This document shows positions 53,168-62,514 of a stretch of DNA of 64,000 nt, one piece after another (position 1 is the first letter of the stretch; every line of letters starts with the position of its first letter). A program made the translations under genes and the position numbers. This DNA is from Flagellimonas spongiicola. GTDB lineage: Bacteria > Bacteroidota > Bacteroidia > Flavobacteriales > Flavobacteriaceae. The notes beneath the pieces were generated by a model. It had not been told where the DNA came from. It was given only the letters and a program-made list of their open reading frames with translations, and did no database searches. The stretch covers positions 496,001 to 560,000 of the forward strand of contig NZ_JAMFMA010000003.1 of the NCBI RefSeq assembly GCF_023502425.1. Reading direction: 5' to 3'.

Positions 53168-53896
53168 TTATTTTGTAGCGACATATATAGATGCCACCCC
53201 AAATGTCTGGGGCATGTTCTCTATACCTATAAACCCAATTTTGCCCAAAATATTGTTGAATGCTTGACCGTGTGGAAACTTGGATGCGGATTCGCTAAGG
53301 TAGGCGTAAGCGGAACGATCTTTAGAAAAGATTTTACCAATGGTCGGCAGTAGGTATCTACAATAAAGATGGTAACCTTGTTTGTATGGCGTTTTAGTTG
53401 GAACCGAAGTTTCCAAAATCACCAAACCACCGCCAGGTTTTAGCACACGATGGATTTCTTGCAAGCCTTTTTCCAGATTTTCAAAGTTACGAACACCAAA
53501 TGCTACAGTAGCCGCATCAAAGGAGTTATCTTCAAATTCAAGATTTTCACTATCGCCAACCACCATGTCAATGGTTTGGTCCAGTTTTCGGTCTTTGATT
53601 TTGTCACGACCCACTTCCAACATACCAGGTGAAATATCCAAACCAACAATTCGTTCAGCGCCTGTTGTGGTCAATGCAATTGCCAAATCACCAGTTCCAG
53701 TGGCAATATCCAGTATGGATTTTGGCTTTTTGTCTTTTAGGATTTGCACCACCCTTTTACGCCATTTTACATCAATCCCAAATGAAATTACGCGATTAAG
53801 TCCGTCATAATCCTTGGAAATAGTATCGAACATCTGGGTTACTTGCTCTTTTTTTCCGAGTTCCGAATCTTTGTAAGGCGTAACTTTTTTGGACAT
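53168..53896 (-). CDS. ubiE: Demethylmenaquinone/ubiquinone C-methyltransferase
   Basis: A 242-residue SAM-dependent methyltransferase. Start at 53896 ([16 protein letters not shown]) because a -7 element sits at 53913-53920, so longer versions to 53947 would start upstream of the promoter. Visible: [20 protein letters not shown], the SAM loop [27 protein letters not shown] and [15 protein letters not shown]. In Bacteroidota, which use menaquinone, it acts as MenG. Followed by porT. Confidence 0.95.
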   Translation of the reverse strand: MSKKVTPYKDSELGKKEQVTQMFDTISKDYDGLNRVISFGIDVKWRKRVVQILKDKKPKSILDIATGTGDLAIALTTTGAERIVGLDISPGMLEVGRDKIKDRKLDQTIDMVVGDSENLEFEDNSFDAATVAFGVRNFENLEKGLQEIHRVLKPGGGLVILETSVPTKTPYKQGYHLYCRYLLPTIGKIFSKDRSAYAYLSESASKFPHGQAFNNILGKIGFIGIENMPQTFGVASIYVATK

Positions 53897-53912
53897 GGTT
53901 TGAATTTGCCCG

Positions 53913-53920
53913 CAAATATA
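53913..53920 (-). promoter_or_regulatory. -7 element for ubiE-porT
   Basis: CAAATATA on the plus strand is TATATTTG on the coding strand, an exact TAnnTTTG match. A TTG lies 24 bases upstream, close to the usual -33 position. Confidence 0.6.
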
Positions 53921-53958
53921 CAACTTAGCCCTATGGAAGTCGTACAAAAATATTTATG

Positions 53959-53966
53959 TAATTTTG
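53959..53966 (+). promoter_or_regulatory. -7 element for trkA
   Basis: TAATTTTG is an exact TAnnTTTG match on the plus strand, 127 bases before the trkA ATG, leaving room for a leader containing a short reading frame. Confidence 0.5.
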
Positions 53967-53996
53967 CCTCGCAACTAAGGAATTCTTTTCCGTAAC

Positions 53997-54074
53997 ATGT
54001 TACCTATGCGTTTTTTGGGCCAAGCGGTCTTTTCTTTTTTTACCATTTGTATCGCACAGATTGAATTTATTTAA
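53997..54074 (+). CDS. Possible 25-residue hydrophobic leader peptide before trkA
   Basis: Two in-frame ATG codons (53997, 54006) open a frame of 25 or 22 residues ending 20 bases before trkA. The peptide is hydrophobic (FLGQAVFSFFTICIAQIEF). It lies in the predicted trkA leader. It could be a regulatory upstream frame, a tiny membrane protein or chance. Confidence 0.25.
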   Translation: MLPMRFLGQAVFSFFTICIAQIEFI

Positions 54075-54093
54075 GAACATCTTATTTTAATCG

Positions 54094-55443
54094 ATGAAGA
54101 TCATTATTGCCGGAGCTGGTGAAGTAGGTTTTCATTTGGCAAAACTATTGTCATATGAAGCACAGGATATTACTTTGATTGATACGGATAAGGAAAGCCT
54201 TACTTATGCGGATAACCATTTGGATATTCGTGTATTACGGGGAGATGCAACTTCCATTGAAGTCCTAAAGGATGCTAAAGTGGATAGTTCGGAACTTGTT
54301 ATTGGGGTAACCGCCTCTGAAACTACGAATCTAACACTTTGTATGTTGGCCAAGCAACTGGGATGCAAACGTACCATTGCTCGGATTTCCAATACAGAAT
54401 TCATGGACAATCGGGAACTTATCAAATTTGATGAGTTGGGAATCGATGAATTGATATCCCCAGAGGAATTGGCCGCAACAGAAATTCAATTGTTGCTCAA
54501 TCAATCTGCATTTAACGATACCTATGAATTTGAGGACGGTCTCTTGACCATGATCGGTGTATTCCTACCAAAATCTGCACCATTTGTGGGTAAAATGGTA
54601 AAAGAGGCTGCCAAAATATTTCCAGAATTGCATTTTATGCCCATTGCTTTACAACGTATGGGCACGCAATTCACATTGATCCCTAGGGGTGATACCATCT
54701 TCAAAGAAGGAGATCAAGTGTATTTTATTACGACCAGTGAAGGTGTAGAGGAGCTCTACAAATTGACAGGGATGCAAAAGAAGGAAATCAAAAATGTGAT
54801 GATATTGGGCGGAAGTAAGGTAGGGTTTAAGACTGCTCGTGACCTCTGTACCAAAAAATTCAATGTGAAATTGATTGAAAAGGACAAGGAGAAGGCTTTC
54901 GATATTGCAGATGATTTACCCCATGCTTTAGTTATTAATGGAGACGGTAGAAATGTAGAGTTGTTGGATGAAGAGAGTTTAGATTCCATGGATGCGTTTA
55001 TCGCGGTTACCGGAAATTCGGAAACCAATATCATGTCTTGTTTGGTAGCGAAATCAAAAAAAATCAAGAAAACTATCGCTATGGTGGAGAATATGGATTA
55101 TTTCCAATTGTCTCAATCCATTGGTGTAGATACTTTGATCAATAAAAAACTATTGGCTGCCAATAATATTTTTAGATATATCCGTAGGGGAGAAGTATTG
55201 GCATTAACCCGACTCAATAATTTAAATGCTGAAATCCTTGAATTTGAAGTGAAGGCCACCTCCTTAGTGAATGGTGAGATAATCAGGGAATTGAATTTTC
55301 CTCGTGAAGCAAGTATTGGAGGAGTGATTCGGGACGGTAAAGGAATCATTGCTCTTGGGGATTTCAAAATTTTGGAAGGCGACCGTGTAGTGGTTTGCTG
55401 TTTGCCAAAGGCTATCCCGCGAATTGAAAAGCTATTCCTCTAA
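54094..55443 (+). CDS. trkA: TrkA, potassium-uptake regulatory subunit
   Basis: A 449-residue cytoplasmic gating-ring protein with two RCK units. Each has a dinucleotide loop (KIIIAGAGEVGFHLAKLL at residues 2-19; VMILGGSKVGFKTARDL near 231) and a C-terminal TrkA_C subdomain. The acidic residue after the second strand (LIDTDKES, LIEKDKEK) suits NAD(H) binding. It controls TrkH, whose gene begins at the last base of its stop codon (TAATG). Confidence 0.95.
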   Translation: MKIIIAGAGEVGFHLAKLLSYEAQDITLIDTDKESLTYADNHLDIRVLRGDATSIEVLKDAKVDSSELVIGVTASETTNLTLCMLAKQLGCKRTIARISNTEFMDNRELIKFDELGIDELISPEELAATEIQLLLNQSAFNDTYEFEDGLLTMIGVFLPKSAPFVGKMVKEAAKIFPELHFMPIALQRMGTQFTLIPRGDTIFKEGDQVYFITTSEGVEELYKLTGMQKKEIKNVMILGGSKVGFKTARDLCTKKFNVKLIEKDKEKAFDIADDLPHALVINGDGRNVELLDEESLDSMDAFIAVTGNSETNIMSCLVAKSKKIKKTIAMVENMDYFQLSQSIGVDTLINKKLLAANNIFRYIRRGEVLALTRLNNLNAEILEFEVKATSLVNGEIIRELNFPREASIGGVIRDGKGIIALGDFKILEGDRVVVCCLPKAIPRIEKLFL

Positions 55444-56933
55444 TGGGCTTGAATGCACGAATAATTGTTCATATCATGGGACTATTGCTTTTATGCAATG
55501 GCTCCTTTATGTTGGTGGCGGCTTTTATCAGTGGGCTTTATAAAGACGGTGTCACTTTGGATATCACATTGGCGGCAATTGTAACCATGCTGTTTGGGGT
55601 AATGGCCATGTTTTATACCAGAGGCCATAAAAAGGAAGTAAAGCGCAAAGAAGGATACATTGTGGTCACCTTTGGATGGATTATTATGTCCATTTCTGGA
55701 ACTTTACCCTATTTGTTTTCAGGTGCAATACCAAGTATAACTGATGCGTTTTTTGAGACCATTTCAGGATATACCACAACTGGCGCGTCCATTCTAAACG
55801 ATATTGAAGCCCTTCCCAAAGGAATTTTGTTCTGGCGTAGTCTTACCCATTGGATCGGTGGTATGGGTATCATAGTTTTGGCCATTGCAATTCTACCATT
55901 ATTGGGTATTGGGGGAATGCAGCTCTTTGCGGCTGAAGCTCCTGGCCCTGCAGGTGATAAATTGCATCCTAGGATTACTGACACGGCCAAACGCCTATGG
56001 TTGATTTATTTTGGGTATACAGTAGCGGAAACGGTGTTATTGAAGTTGGCAGGGATGTCTTTGTTCGATGCTATGAATCACTCTTTGGCAACCTTGTCCA
56101 CAGGTGGTTTCTCTACGAAAAATGCCAGTTTGGCCTATTGGAATCATCAACCCATAATCCAATATATTACCATTGTATTCATGTTTTTGGCAGGGAGCAA
56201 TTTTGTATTGAGTTATTTTGCTTTTACAGGAAAAGTGCAACGTATCATCAAAGATGAAGAGTTTAAATATTACACTTCGTTCATCATCTTGTTTACTATT
56301 GCTGCTTTTTTGGTAGTTAACTTCAAGGTTGATGTTCCTGTTTCCGATTTTCATCCCATGGTATGGGGTGCGGCCGAAAGCGCTTTTAGACATGCGTTGT
56401 TTCAAGTTGTGGCAATTGTGACCACAACGGGATTTGTAACAGCAGATTTCACGAGTTGGACCCCTTTTTTAACTGTATTTTTCTTTGGCCTTATGTTTTT
56501 GGGTGGATCCGCTGGTTCTACGGCAGGTGGTATCAAAGTGATGCGACATTTGCTTATCATCAAGAATGGAATTTTGGAATTTAAACGCACCTTGCATACC
56601 AATGCTGTAATACCTGTGCGATACAATGAAAAAACAGTAACTGAGCATATAGTTTACAATATCATCGCCTTTTTTGTGCTGTACATGTTGCTGTTCATTA
56701 TAGGATCTTTGGTACTCGGTTTTCTTGGACTTGATTTTGTTTCAGCAATTGGAGGCTCGGCCTCATCCTTGGGAAATGTGGGACCTGCTTTGGGAGAATT
56801 GAATCCTGTAAGTAATTATGCCAGTTTACCCAATGCTGGTAAGTGGTGGTGTGGATTTCTAATGTTACTTGGGCGATTGGAATTATTTACAGTTCTTATT
56901 GTATTGACTCCATATTTCTGGAAAAAAACGTAG
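55443..56933 (+). CDS. trkH: TrkH-family potassium transporter
   Basis: A 496-residue inner-membrane channel-like transporter. The four selectivity-filter regions are visible: SGYTTTGASIL, LSTGGFSTKN, VTTTGFVTADF and SASSLGNVGPALG, with the glycines intact. About ten further helices surround them. It overlaps trkA by one base. Potassium and perhaps sodium uptake. Confidence 0.95.
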   Translation: MGLNARIIVHIMGLLLLCNGSFMLVAAFISGLYKDGVTLDITLAAIVTMLFGVMAMFYTRGHKKEVKRKEGYIVVTFGWIIMSISGTLPYLFSGAIPSITDAFFETISGYTTTGASILNDIEALPKGILFWRSLTHWIGGMGIIVLAIAILPLLGIGGMQLFAAEAPGPAGDKLHPRITDTAKRLWLIYFGYTVAETVLLKLAGMSLFDAMNHSLATLSTGGFSTKNASLAYWNHQPIIQYITIVFMFLAGSNFVLSYFAFTGKVQRIIKDEEFKYYTSFIILFTIAAFLVVNFKVDVPVSDFHPMVWGAAESAFRHALFQVVAIVTTTGFVTADFTSWTPFLTVFFFGLMFLGGSAGSTAGGIKVMRHLLIIKNGILEFKRTLHTNAVIPVRYNEKTVTEHIVYNIIAFFVLYMLLFIIGSLVLGFLGLDFVSAIGGSASSLGNVGPALGELNPVSNYASLPNAGKWWCGFLMLLGRLELFTVLIVLTPYFWKKT

Positions 56934-56964
56934 CTTTCCTTCCCTAATCAAAAAGGCTGCGAAT

Positions 56965-57396
56965 ATGAAGTATTCAATCGCTATGCTTTTGTGCTTTACA
57001 CTAGCATTCATTAATTGCACATCCTCTGAAAAGGAAGACAAAGCTGCTATACTTCAATTATTGAAGAAGCAAGAAAAAGCTTGGTCTAACCACGATTTGG
57101 TCGGGTTTATGGAAACCTATTGGGAAAGTGATTCCTTGAAATTTTATGGTGCAAACGGTCTTACCCTTGGCTGGAAAAACACCTTGGAAGGTTACAAAAA
57201 AAGATATCCTACAAAGAATGAAACGGGTACGCTCAACTTTACCATTGATGATATCACGAGAATTAGTGATGACGCATACCATGTTATGGGCCAATATCAC
57301 TTGAAAAGGAATGTTGGAGATGCAAATGGGGTTTTTCTGATCATATTTCGAAGAATCAATGGCGAATGGAAAATAGTAGCGGACATGTCTTGCTAA
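56965..57396 (+). CDS. NTF2/SnoaL-like lipoprotein (DUF4440 type)
   Basis: A 143-residue protein with lipoprotein signal (FTLAFINC). The mature part has the NTF2-like helix-strand pattern with LKKQEKAWSNHDLVGFMETYW, YKKRYP and FLIIFRRINGEWKIVADMS, typical of DUF4440. Ligand unknown. It sits 31 bases after trkH and 21 before the pyrroline-carboxylate reductase-like gene. Confidence 0.8.
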   Translation: MKYSIAMLLCFTLAFINCTSSEKEDKAAILQLLKKQEKAWSNHDLVGFMETYWESDSLKFYGANGLTLGWKNTLEGYKKRYPTKNETGTLNFTIDDITRISDDAYHVMGQYHLKRNVGDANGVFLIIFRRINGEWKIVADMSC

Positions 57397-57417
57397 ACTT
57401 CATCAACCCAAGAACGT

Positions 57418-58371
57418 ATGCACCAACCTGTTCAAATTGATTCAACCTTCATAGAAAACCATACTGATTTTAATGAGTTGATAAGGCTATTGCAGGAAGC
57501 ATTCGCTGCAAATAGCGTTATTGTGCCTCAACGGCATCATCATGATTTTCCGAATCCGGCAACAACAAAGGATACCACACTATTATTGATGCCAGCTTGG
57601 AACCCAGGATTTGAAGCCGGTGTCAAGGTAGTAACGGTTAACCCTGGTAACAATCAATTTGAATTGCCTGCTATTCAAGGTAGCTATCTGTATATGGATG
57701 CAAAAACCGGTGTGTTAAAAGCGATAATGGAAGCTAAAAACCTAACGGCAAAACGTACCGCTGCTGCTTCGGCACTTGCTTCATCTATGCTTTCCAGGCC
57801 AGAAACCAAGTCCATGTTGATGATTGGGACAGGTGCATTGTCAATTAATTTGATTAAAGCACATGCTTCCGTCAGACCGATTGAAGAGGTATTTGTTTGG
57901 GGCCGGAATCCAGCAAAAGCAACAATAATTTGTGATCAACTTAAAACCGAAAAGTTTAAGACATTACCTGTAAATACCATTAAAGAGGTTATTTCTAAAG
58001 TTGATTTGGTAAGCTGCGCAACACTCTCGGAGCAGCCATTGGTTTTAGGAGCTGACGTTGTGCCGGGACAGCATATAGATTTGGTTGGGGCCTATAAACC
58101 CAATATGCGGGAATCTGATGATGGTTTGTTGCGGCGGGCTTCCATTTTTTTGGATGTTATGGAAGGTGGCCTAAAAGAAAGCGGTGACATTGCGATTCCA
58201 TTACAAGAAGGATTGATTACCAAAGAAGACATAAAAGCGGATTTATTCGATCTATGCGCAAACAAGCATTCAGGTAGAACTGATAGTACTGAAATCACGC
58301 TATTCAAATCTGTGGGACATGCCCTTGAGGATTTGATAGCAGCAAAATATTACTATTCCAAATACAACTAA
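57418..58371 (+). CDS. Ornithine cyclodeaminase/mu-crystallin family; probable pyrroline-2-carboxylate reductase
   Basis: A 317-residue NAD(P)-dependent enzyme. The nucleotide loop is MLMIGTGALSINLIKAH, followed by VFVWGRNPAKA; VDLVSCATLSEQPLVLG and GQHIDLVGAYKPNMRE match the OCD family. In many bacteria this family reduces delta-1-pyrroline-2-carboxylate to proline. The next gene, overlapping by one base, encodes a trans-3-hydroxyproline dehydratase-type enzyme, whose product is exactly that substrate, so this role is preferred over ornithine cyclisation. Confidence 0.85.
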   Translation: MHQPVQIDSTFIENHTDFNELIRLLQEAFAANSVIVPQRHHHDFPNPATTKDTTLLLMPAWNPGFEAGVKVVTVNPGNNQFELPAIQGSYLYMDAKTGVLKAIMEAKNLTAKRTAAASALASSMLSRPETKSMLMIGTGALSINLIKAHASVRPIEEVFVWGRNPAKATIICDQLKTEKFKTLPVNTIKEVISKVDLVSCATLSEQPLVLGADVVPGQHIDLVGAYKPNMRESDDGLLRRASIFLDVMEGGLKESGDIAIPLQEGLITKEDIKADLFDLCANKHSGRTDSTEITLFKSVGHALEDLIAAKYYYSKYN

Positions 58372-59435
58372 TGGGAAAAGTTTTTGATAGGATACTTCAA
58401 AACACATCCTTTGATGTGCCAAAAGATTGGTTGCAAATCAAAACCATCGATATGCATACTGGAGGTGAACCACTTCGTGTGATAATTAGTGGATTTCCAG
58501 AATTACAAGGGGACAATGTTCTGGAGTACCGTAGGTATTGTAAAGAGCATTATGACGATTTAAGAACAGCTTTAATGTTTGAACCAAGAGGTCATGCAGA
58601 CATGTACGGTTGTCTTTTGGTACCTCCCAACGATGATGATGGGGATTTTGGAGTTTTGTTTTTGCACAATGAGGGCTATAGTACTATGTGCGGTCATGCG
58701 ATCATTGCCATTTCTACTCTGGCAATTGAAATGAATTGGGTAGAGGCTTCAGATGGTGAAGTGGAGTTGAAAATAGATGCGCCTTGTGGTCGCATACATT
58801 CCTTTATACAAATTGAAGATAATACGGTCAAAGGCGTGCGATTTCATTGTGTGCCAAGTTTTGTGGTAGGTCTTGATCAGCAGGTGGAAATTGAAGGATT
58901 GGGAACTATTACCTATGATTTAGCTTATGGCGGGGCATTTTACGCCTATGTGGATCTGGCAAAAAACAATTTGGGTCTAAAATTGACAACAGATAACTAT
59001 CGCGATCTAATAACCAAAGGCATGCGAATCAAAAATGAGGTGATGCAACAAAATGCCAATATTAATCATCCCTTTGAGAAGGATTTGAGCTTTTTGTATG
59101 GTACTATTTTTATTGGTGATTCGCTTACACCGGAAGTAGATAGTAAAAATGTCTGCATTTTTGCTGAAGGCGAGGTGGACCGTTGTCCTACAGGTTCAGG
59201 GGTTTCTGGTAGGATGGCAATTCATTGGGCAAGAAACCAAATTAAGGTTGACGCGTATATGACCATAGAAAGTATAACCGGATCCAAATTCAAAGGCAGT
59301 GTGGTCAAAGAATTGGATTATGGTCCGTTTAGGGCAGTAATTCCAGAAGTGGAAGGCACAGCTCATATTACAGGTATGCATACCTTTGTCATTGATCCAA
59401 AAGATCCCATGAAAAAAGGGTTTATCTTAAGATAA
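58371..59435 (+). CDS. Trans-3-hydroxy-L-proline dehydratase (proline racemase family)
   Basis: A 354-residue enzyme of the proline racemase family. The first catalytic residue, Cys107, is in STMCGHAI. At the second position, where racemases and 4-hydroxyproline epimerases have DRSPCGTG, this protein has DRCPTGSG (270-277), i.e. Thr274 instead of Cys. A Cys/Thr pair is the known mark of trans-3-hydroxy-L-proline dehydratases, which lose water to give pyrroline-2-carboxylate. The upstream OCD-family gene can then reduce this to proline. Collagen-derived 3-hydroxyproline is the likely source. Database labels of 4-hydroxyproline epimerase would be wrong. Confidence 0.85.
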   Translation: MGKVFDRILQNTSFDVPKDWLQIKTIDMHTGGEPLRVIISGFPELQGDNVLEYRRYCKEHYDDLRTALMFEPRGHADMYGCLLVPPNDDDGDFGVLFLHNEGYSTMCGHAIIAISTLAIEMNWVEASDGEVELKIDAPCGRIHSFIQIEDNTVKGVRFHCVPSFVVGLDQQVEIEGLGTITYDLAYGGAFYAYVDLAKNNLGLKLTTDNYRDLITKGMRIKNEVMQQNANINHPFEKDLSFLYGTIFIGDSLTPEVDSKNVCIFAEGEVDRCPTGSGVSGRMAIHWARNQIKVDAYMTIESITGSKFKGSVVKELDYGPFRAVIPEVEGTAHITGMHTFVIDPKDPMKKGFILR

Positions 59436-59442
59436 ACCCTTT
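59415..59442. terminator. Bidirectional terminator overlapping the dehydratase stop
   Basis: AAAGGGTTTATC and GATAAACCCTTT form a perfect 12-pair stem with loop TTAA. The stem includes the last seven codons of the dehydratase gene and its stop. It lies between convergent genes. Confidence 0.75.
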
Positions 59443-59463
59443 ATAAATCAAGAGTTATTTTGC

Positions 59464-60651
59464 TTAAACCACCGCTGCAATTCGCGCAATGGCCTCTTTT
59501 ATTTCTTCAACACTTGCTGCATAAGAAATACGAATGGAATTTCCGTTTCCAAACGCATCCCCAGTAACGGTTGCTACATTTGCTTCTTCCAAAATATACA
59601 GCGCAAAATCAGACGCGTTGTTGATTTTCTTTCCGTTTAAAGTTTTTCCAAAATAGGCTGAAATGTCTGGATATACATAGAAGGCACCTTGGGGTTCGTT
59701 ACACTTAAACCCAGGAATGCCGTTTAAGAGTTCCAAGATTAATTTTCTCCTGTTTTTGAATTCATCCACCATGTACTGCACTCTTGAAGGCGGTTCCAAC
59801 AAAGCGGTGATAACTGCACGTTGTGCAATACAGTTGGCACCACTGGTAACCTGTCCTTGAAGCTTGTTACAAGCTCTGGCAATATATTCAGGGGCTCCTA
59901 TATAGCCAATTCGCCATCCGGTCATAGCAAAGGCCTTGGCAACACCATTTACGGTGACAGTGCGGTCGTACATATCGTCAAAAGACGCCATAGACGCATG
60001 TTCAGTTACCCCGTAATTGATATGTTCATAAATTTCATCACTAACCACAATAACCTGTGGATGTTTCTGCAATACATCAGCCAAACCTCTTAACTCTGCT
60101 TTGCTATATATGGATCCGCTTGGGTTGCAAGGAGAGGAATACCAAAGCATTTTGGTTTTGGGTGTAATTGCGGCCTCCAACTGAGCTGGGGTCATTTTAA
60201 AGTCGTTTTCTATCGAAGTTGCAACTTCAACAGGCACGCCACCCGCCAATTTCACAATATCACTATAACTTACCCAGTAGGGGCAGGGTAGGATAACTTC
60301 ATCACCCTCGTCCAAACACGACTGCGCAATATTGTACAAAGCCTGCTTTGCACCGGTGGAGACAACAATTTGTGATCTACCGTAATCCAAATTGTTATCT
60401 CTCTTGAATTTTGTGATTATAGCATCCTTGAGTTCTACGTATCCATCTACTGGCGTGTAGGAATTGTACCCGTCGTTTACAGCTTGAATAGCCGCAGCCT
60501 TAATATAATCTGGAGTATTAAAGTCGGGTTCACCTAAACTTAGGCCAATAATATCTTTTCCTGCTGCTCTTAATTCCCTTGCTTTTGCAGCCATTTCAAG
60601 GGTAGCTGAAGGAACTAGGTTTTTGATCCTTTCAGAAAGTTGGTTGCTCAT
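59464..60651 (-). CDS. Class I pyridoxal-phosphate aminotransferase (aspartate aminotransferase-like)
   Basis: A 395-residue fold-type I enzyme. It has the substrate-side LGEPDFNTPDYI, the PLP phosphate site VSTGAKQALYNIAQ, SPCNPSGSIYS, and Schiff-base Lys in TVNGVAKAFAMTGWRIGY, and the carboxylate-binding Arg in SIRISYAA. It belongs to the subgroup of aspartate/prephenate aminotransferases. It lies 13 bases after the desaturase gene and is probably transcribed with it. Confidence 0.92.
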   Translation of the reverse strand: MSNQLSERIKNLVPSATLEMAAKARELRAAGKDIIGLSLGEPDFNTPDYIKAAAIQAVNDGYNSYTPVDGYVELKDAIITKFKRDNNLDYGRSQIVVSTGAKQALYNIAQSCLDEGDEVILPCPYWVSYSDIVKLAGGVPVEVATSIENDFKMTPAQLEAAITPKTKMLWYSSPCNPSGSIYSKAELRGLADVLQKHPQVIVVSDEIYEHINYGVTEHASMASFDDMYDRTVTVNGVAKAFAMTGWRIGYIGAPEYIARACNKLQGQVTSGANCIAQRAVITALLEPPSRVQYMVDEFKNRRKLILELLNGIPGFKCNEPQGAFYVYPDISAYFGKTLNGKKINNASDFALYILEEANVATVTGDAFGNGNSIRISYAASVEEIKEAIARIAAVV

Positions 60652-60664
60652 TGGAATAGCTCTT

Positions 60665-61768
60665 TTACTGGTACTGTAAGGCTGGGTTTTTTCCCAACTC
60701 TTTCAAATGTTTGAAGTGCGAAATTATAGCTTTTCTGGTAGTTTTATATTCGTGGTAAGGCAAATTAAACTCCTTAGCTGTCTGTTTCACAATTTTGGAA
60801 ATTTTTGTGTAGTGAATGTGACTGATATTCGGAAAAATATGATGCTCTACTTGGTGGTTCAATCCTCCAGTGAACCAGTTGACGATTCTATTTTTTGTGC
60901 CAAAATTCACTGTGGTGGATAGCTGGTGAATCGCCCATGTGTTTTCCATGGTTCCATTTTCATCAGGTAGCGGTGTTTCCGCATGATCAACAATATGCGC
61001 CAATTGGAATACTACGCTTAATATCACGCCTGCAACATAGTGCATGATAAAGAAGCCCAACAATACCTGCCACCAAGGAATTTCCACAAAAATTAGAGGC
61101 AATACGATCCAAACGGTAACATATATCAATTTGGTGATTACCAATGTGCTCCAATTAATTACTGGATTGGGTAATTTCCCATAGGACAATTTGCGCTTCA
61201 TGTAGCGGTACATTTGTTGAAAATCCGTGGTTATTGCCCAATTGAAGGTTAGTAATCCGTAAAGGAAAATTGAGTAGAAATGTTGAAATTTATGATGTTT
61301 CTTCCATTCAGCATGCTCCGAGAAACGAAGTACTCTTCCAGCCTCCATATCTTCGTCATGTTCATGGATATTTGTAAAGGTGTGATGCAGCACATTATGT
61401 TGTACTTGCCAGTTATAAACGTTTCCAGCCAAAATGTAAATACTACCACCCATAAGCTTGTTTACCCATTTTTTGGTGGAATATGATCCATGATTTCCAT
61501 CATGCATTACATTCATTCCAACACCTGCCATACCTACGCCCATTGTAATAGAAAGCAAAACATAGCCCCAGAATGGTAAATCCAAGGTTAACATTAAGAA
61601 ATACGGCATCAAGAAGACAGAAAACATTACTATGGTCTTGAAATGTAACTTCCAATTACCAGTTTTCTTGATCTTGTTTTCACTGAAGTAGTGGTTTACC
61701 CTTTTGTTCAATGTCCTAAAGAATTGTGCGGAATCTTTTCTTGAAAACCGAATGGTCTCTTTATCCAT
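60665..61768 (-). CDS. Acyl-lipid/acyl-CoA fatty acid desaturase
   Basis: A 367-residue membrane di-iron desaturase. The three His boxes are visible: MHDGNHGSYS, QHNVLHHTFTN and NHQVEHHIFP; the last, with Gln before His-His, resembles front-end desaturases. Four hydrophobic segments flank them. The start at 61768 (MDKETIRFSRKDSAQ) is chosen because an exact -7 element lies at 61783-61790, inside the longer frame that begins at 61795, so the mRNA would start downstream of the longer start. Confidence 0.9.
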   Translation of the reverse strand: MDKETIRFSRKDSAQFFRTLNKRVNHYFSENKIKKTGNWKLHFKTIVMFSVFLMPYFLMLTLDLPFWGYVLLSITMGVGMAGVGMNVMHDGNHGSYSTKKWVNKLMGGSIYILAGNVYNWQVQHNVLHHTFTNIHEHDEDMEAGRVLRFSEHAEWKKHHKFQHFYSIFLYGLLTFNWAITTDFQQMYRYMKRKLSYGKLPNPVINWSTLVITKLIYVTVWIVLPLIFVEIPWWQVLLGFFIMHYVAGVILSVVFQLAHIVDHAETPLPDENGTMENTWAIHQLSTTVNFGTKNRIVNWFTGGLNHQVEHHIFPNISHIHYTKISKIVKQTAKEFNLPYHEYKTTRKAIISHFKHLKELGKNPALQYQ

Positions 61769-61782
61769 AAATATGTTTTTTA

Positions 61783-61790
61783 CAAAGGTA
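61783..61790 (-). promoter_or_regulatory. -7 element for the desaturase operon
   Basis: CAAAGGTA on the plus strand is TACCTTTG on the coding strand, an exact TAnnTTTG match 14 bases before ATG 61768; it decides between the two possible starts. Confidence 0.55.
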
Positions 61791-61850
61791 GCCATTATGG
61801 CGCCCTTGGAGTGTCTTTTTTTAAAACGATAAATCGCAGCCCAAAAGTAT

Positions 61851-61858
61851 TAATTTTG
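61851..61858 (+). promoter_or_regulatory. -7 element for rsmG
   Basis: TAATTTTG is an exact TAnnTTTG match, 20 bases before the rsmG ATG, and divergent from the desaturase promoter about 60 bases away. Confidence 0.55.
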
Positions 61859-61878
61859 CCGAAAATAAGCGATAACTT

Positions 61879-62514
61879 ATGGGTGTAGAACTGATCTTTA
61901 ACTATTTTACGACACTCACCGACAAGCAAAAAGAACATTTTGCTGCATTAGAGGAACTTTACCAGGATTGGAACAAGAAAATCAATGTAGTTTCCAGAAA
62001 GGACATTGATGAATTGTATTTGCGCCATGTACTGCATTCCTTGGGGATAGCCAAGATTCAGGAATTCAATGACAATGCCGCAATATTGGATGTCGGTACT
62101 GGTGGTGGATTTCCAGGGATTCCTTTGGCAATATTATTTCCTGAAGTTCAATTTACACTAGTTGATGCCATTGGAAAAAAAATAAGAGTGGTCCAAGAGG
62201 TGGTAGAAGGACTTCAATTGGAAAATGTGAATGCCTTGCATTCCCGGGTTGAGGATATAGATGGGCAATATGATTTCATTGTAAGTAGGGCAGTAGCGGC
62301 AATGCCGACTTTTGTGCGATGGACCAAAGGAAAAATAAAAAAGGATTCCTCGCATGACCGAAAAAATGGAATACTCTATTTAAAAGGCGGCGATCTTACG
62401 GAAGAATTGCAAGGTTACACAAATGTCCAGATTTATGAATTAGCAGCGTATTTCACTGAAAGTTTCTTCGAAACAAAGAAGGTGGTTTACTTACCGCAAA
62501 AGTTCAAAGGTTAG
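61879..62514 (+). CDS. rsmG: 16S rRNA (guanine(527)-N7)-methyltransferase
   Basis: A 211-residue SAM-dependent methyltransferase acting on G527 of 16S rRNA. Visible: YQDWNKKINVVSRKDIDELY, the SAM loop ILDVGTGGGFPGIPLAI, FTLVDAIGKKIRVVQEV and VSRAVAAMPTFVRW. Usual length; single gene with its own promoter. Confidence 0.95.
   Translation: MGVELIFNYFTTLTDKQKEHFAALEELYQDWNKKINVVSRKDIDELYLRHVLHSLGIAKIQEFNDNAAILDVGTGGGFPGIPLAILFPEVQFTLVDAIGKKIRVVQEVVEGLQLENVNALHSRVEDIDGQYDFIVSRAVAAMPTFVRWTKGKIKKDSSHDRKNGILYLKGGDLTEELQGYTNVQIYELAAYFTESFFETKKVVYLPQKFKG

Noticed and set aside
58371..59435. Annotation as 4-hydroxyproline epimerase or proline racemase.
   Set aside because: The second catalytic Cys is replaced by Thr (DRCPTGSG), which points to dehydratase.
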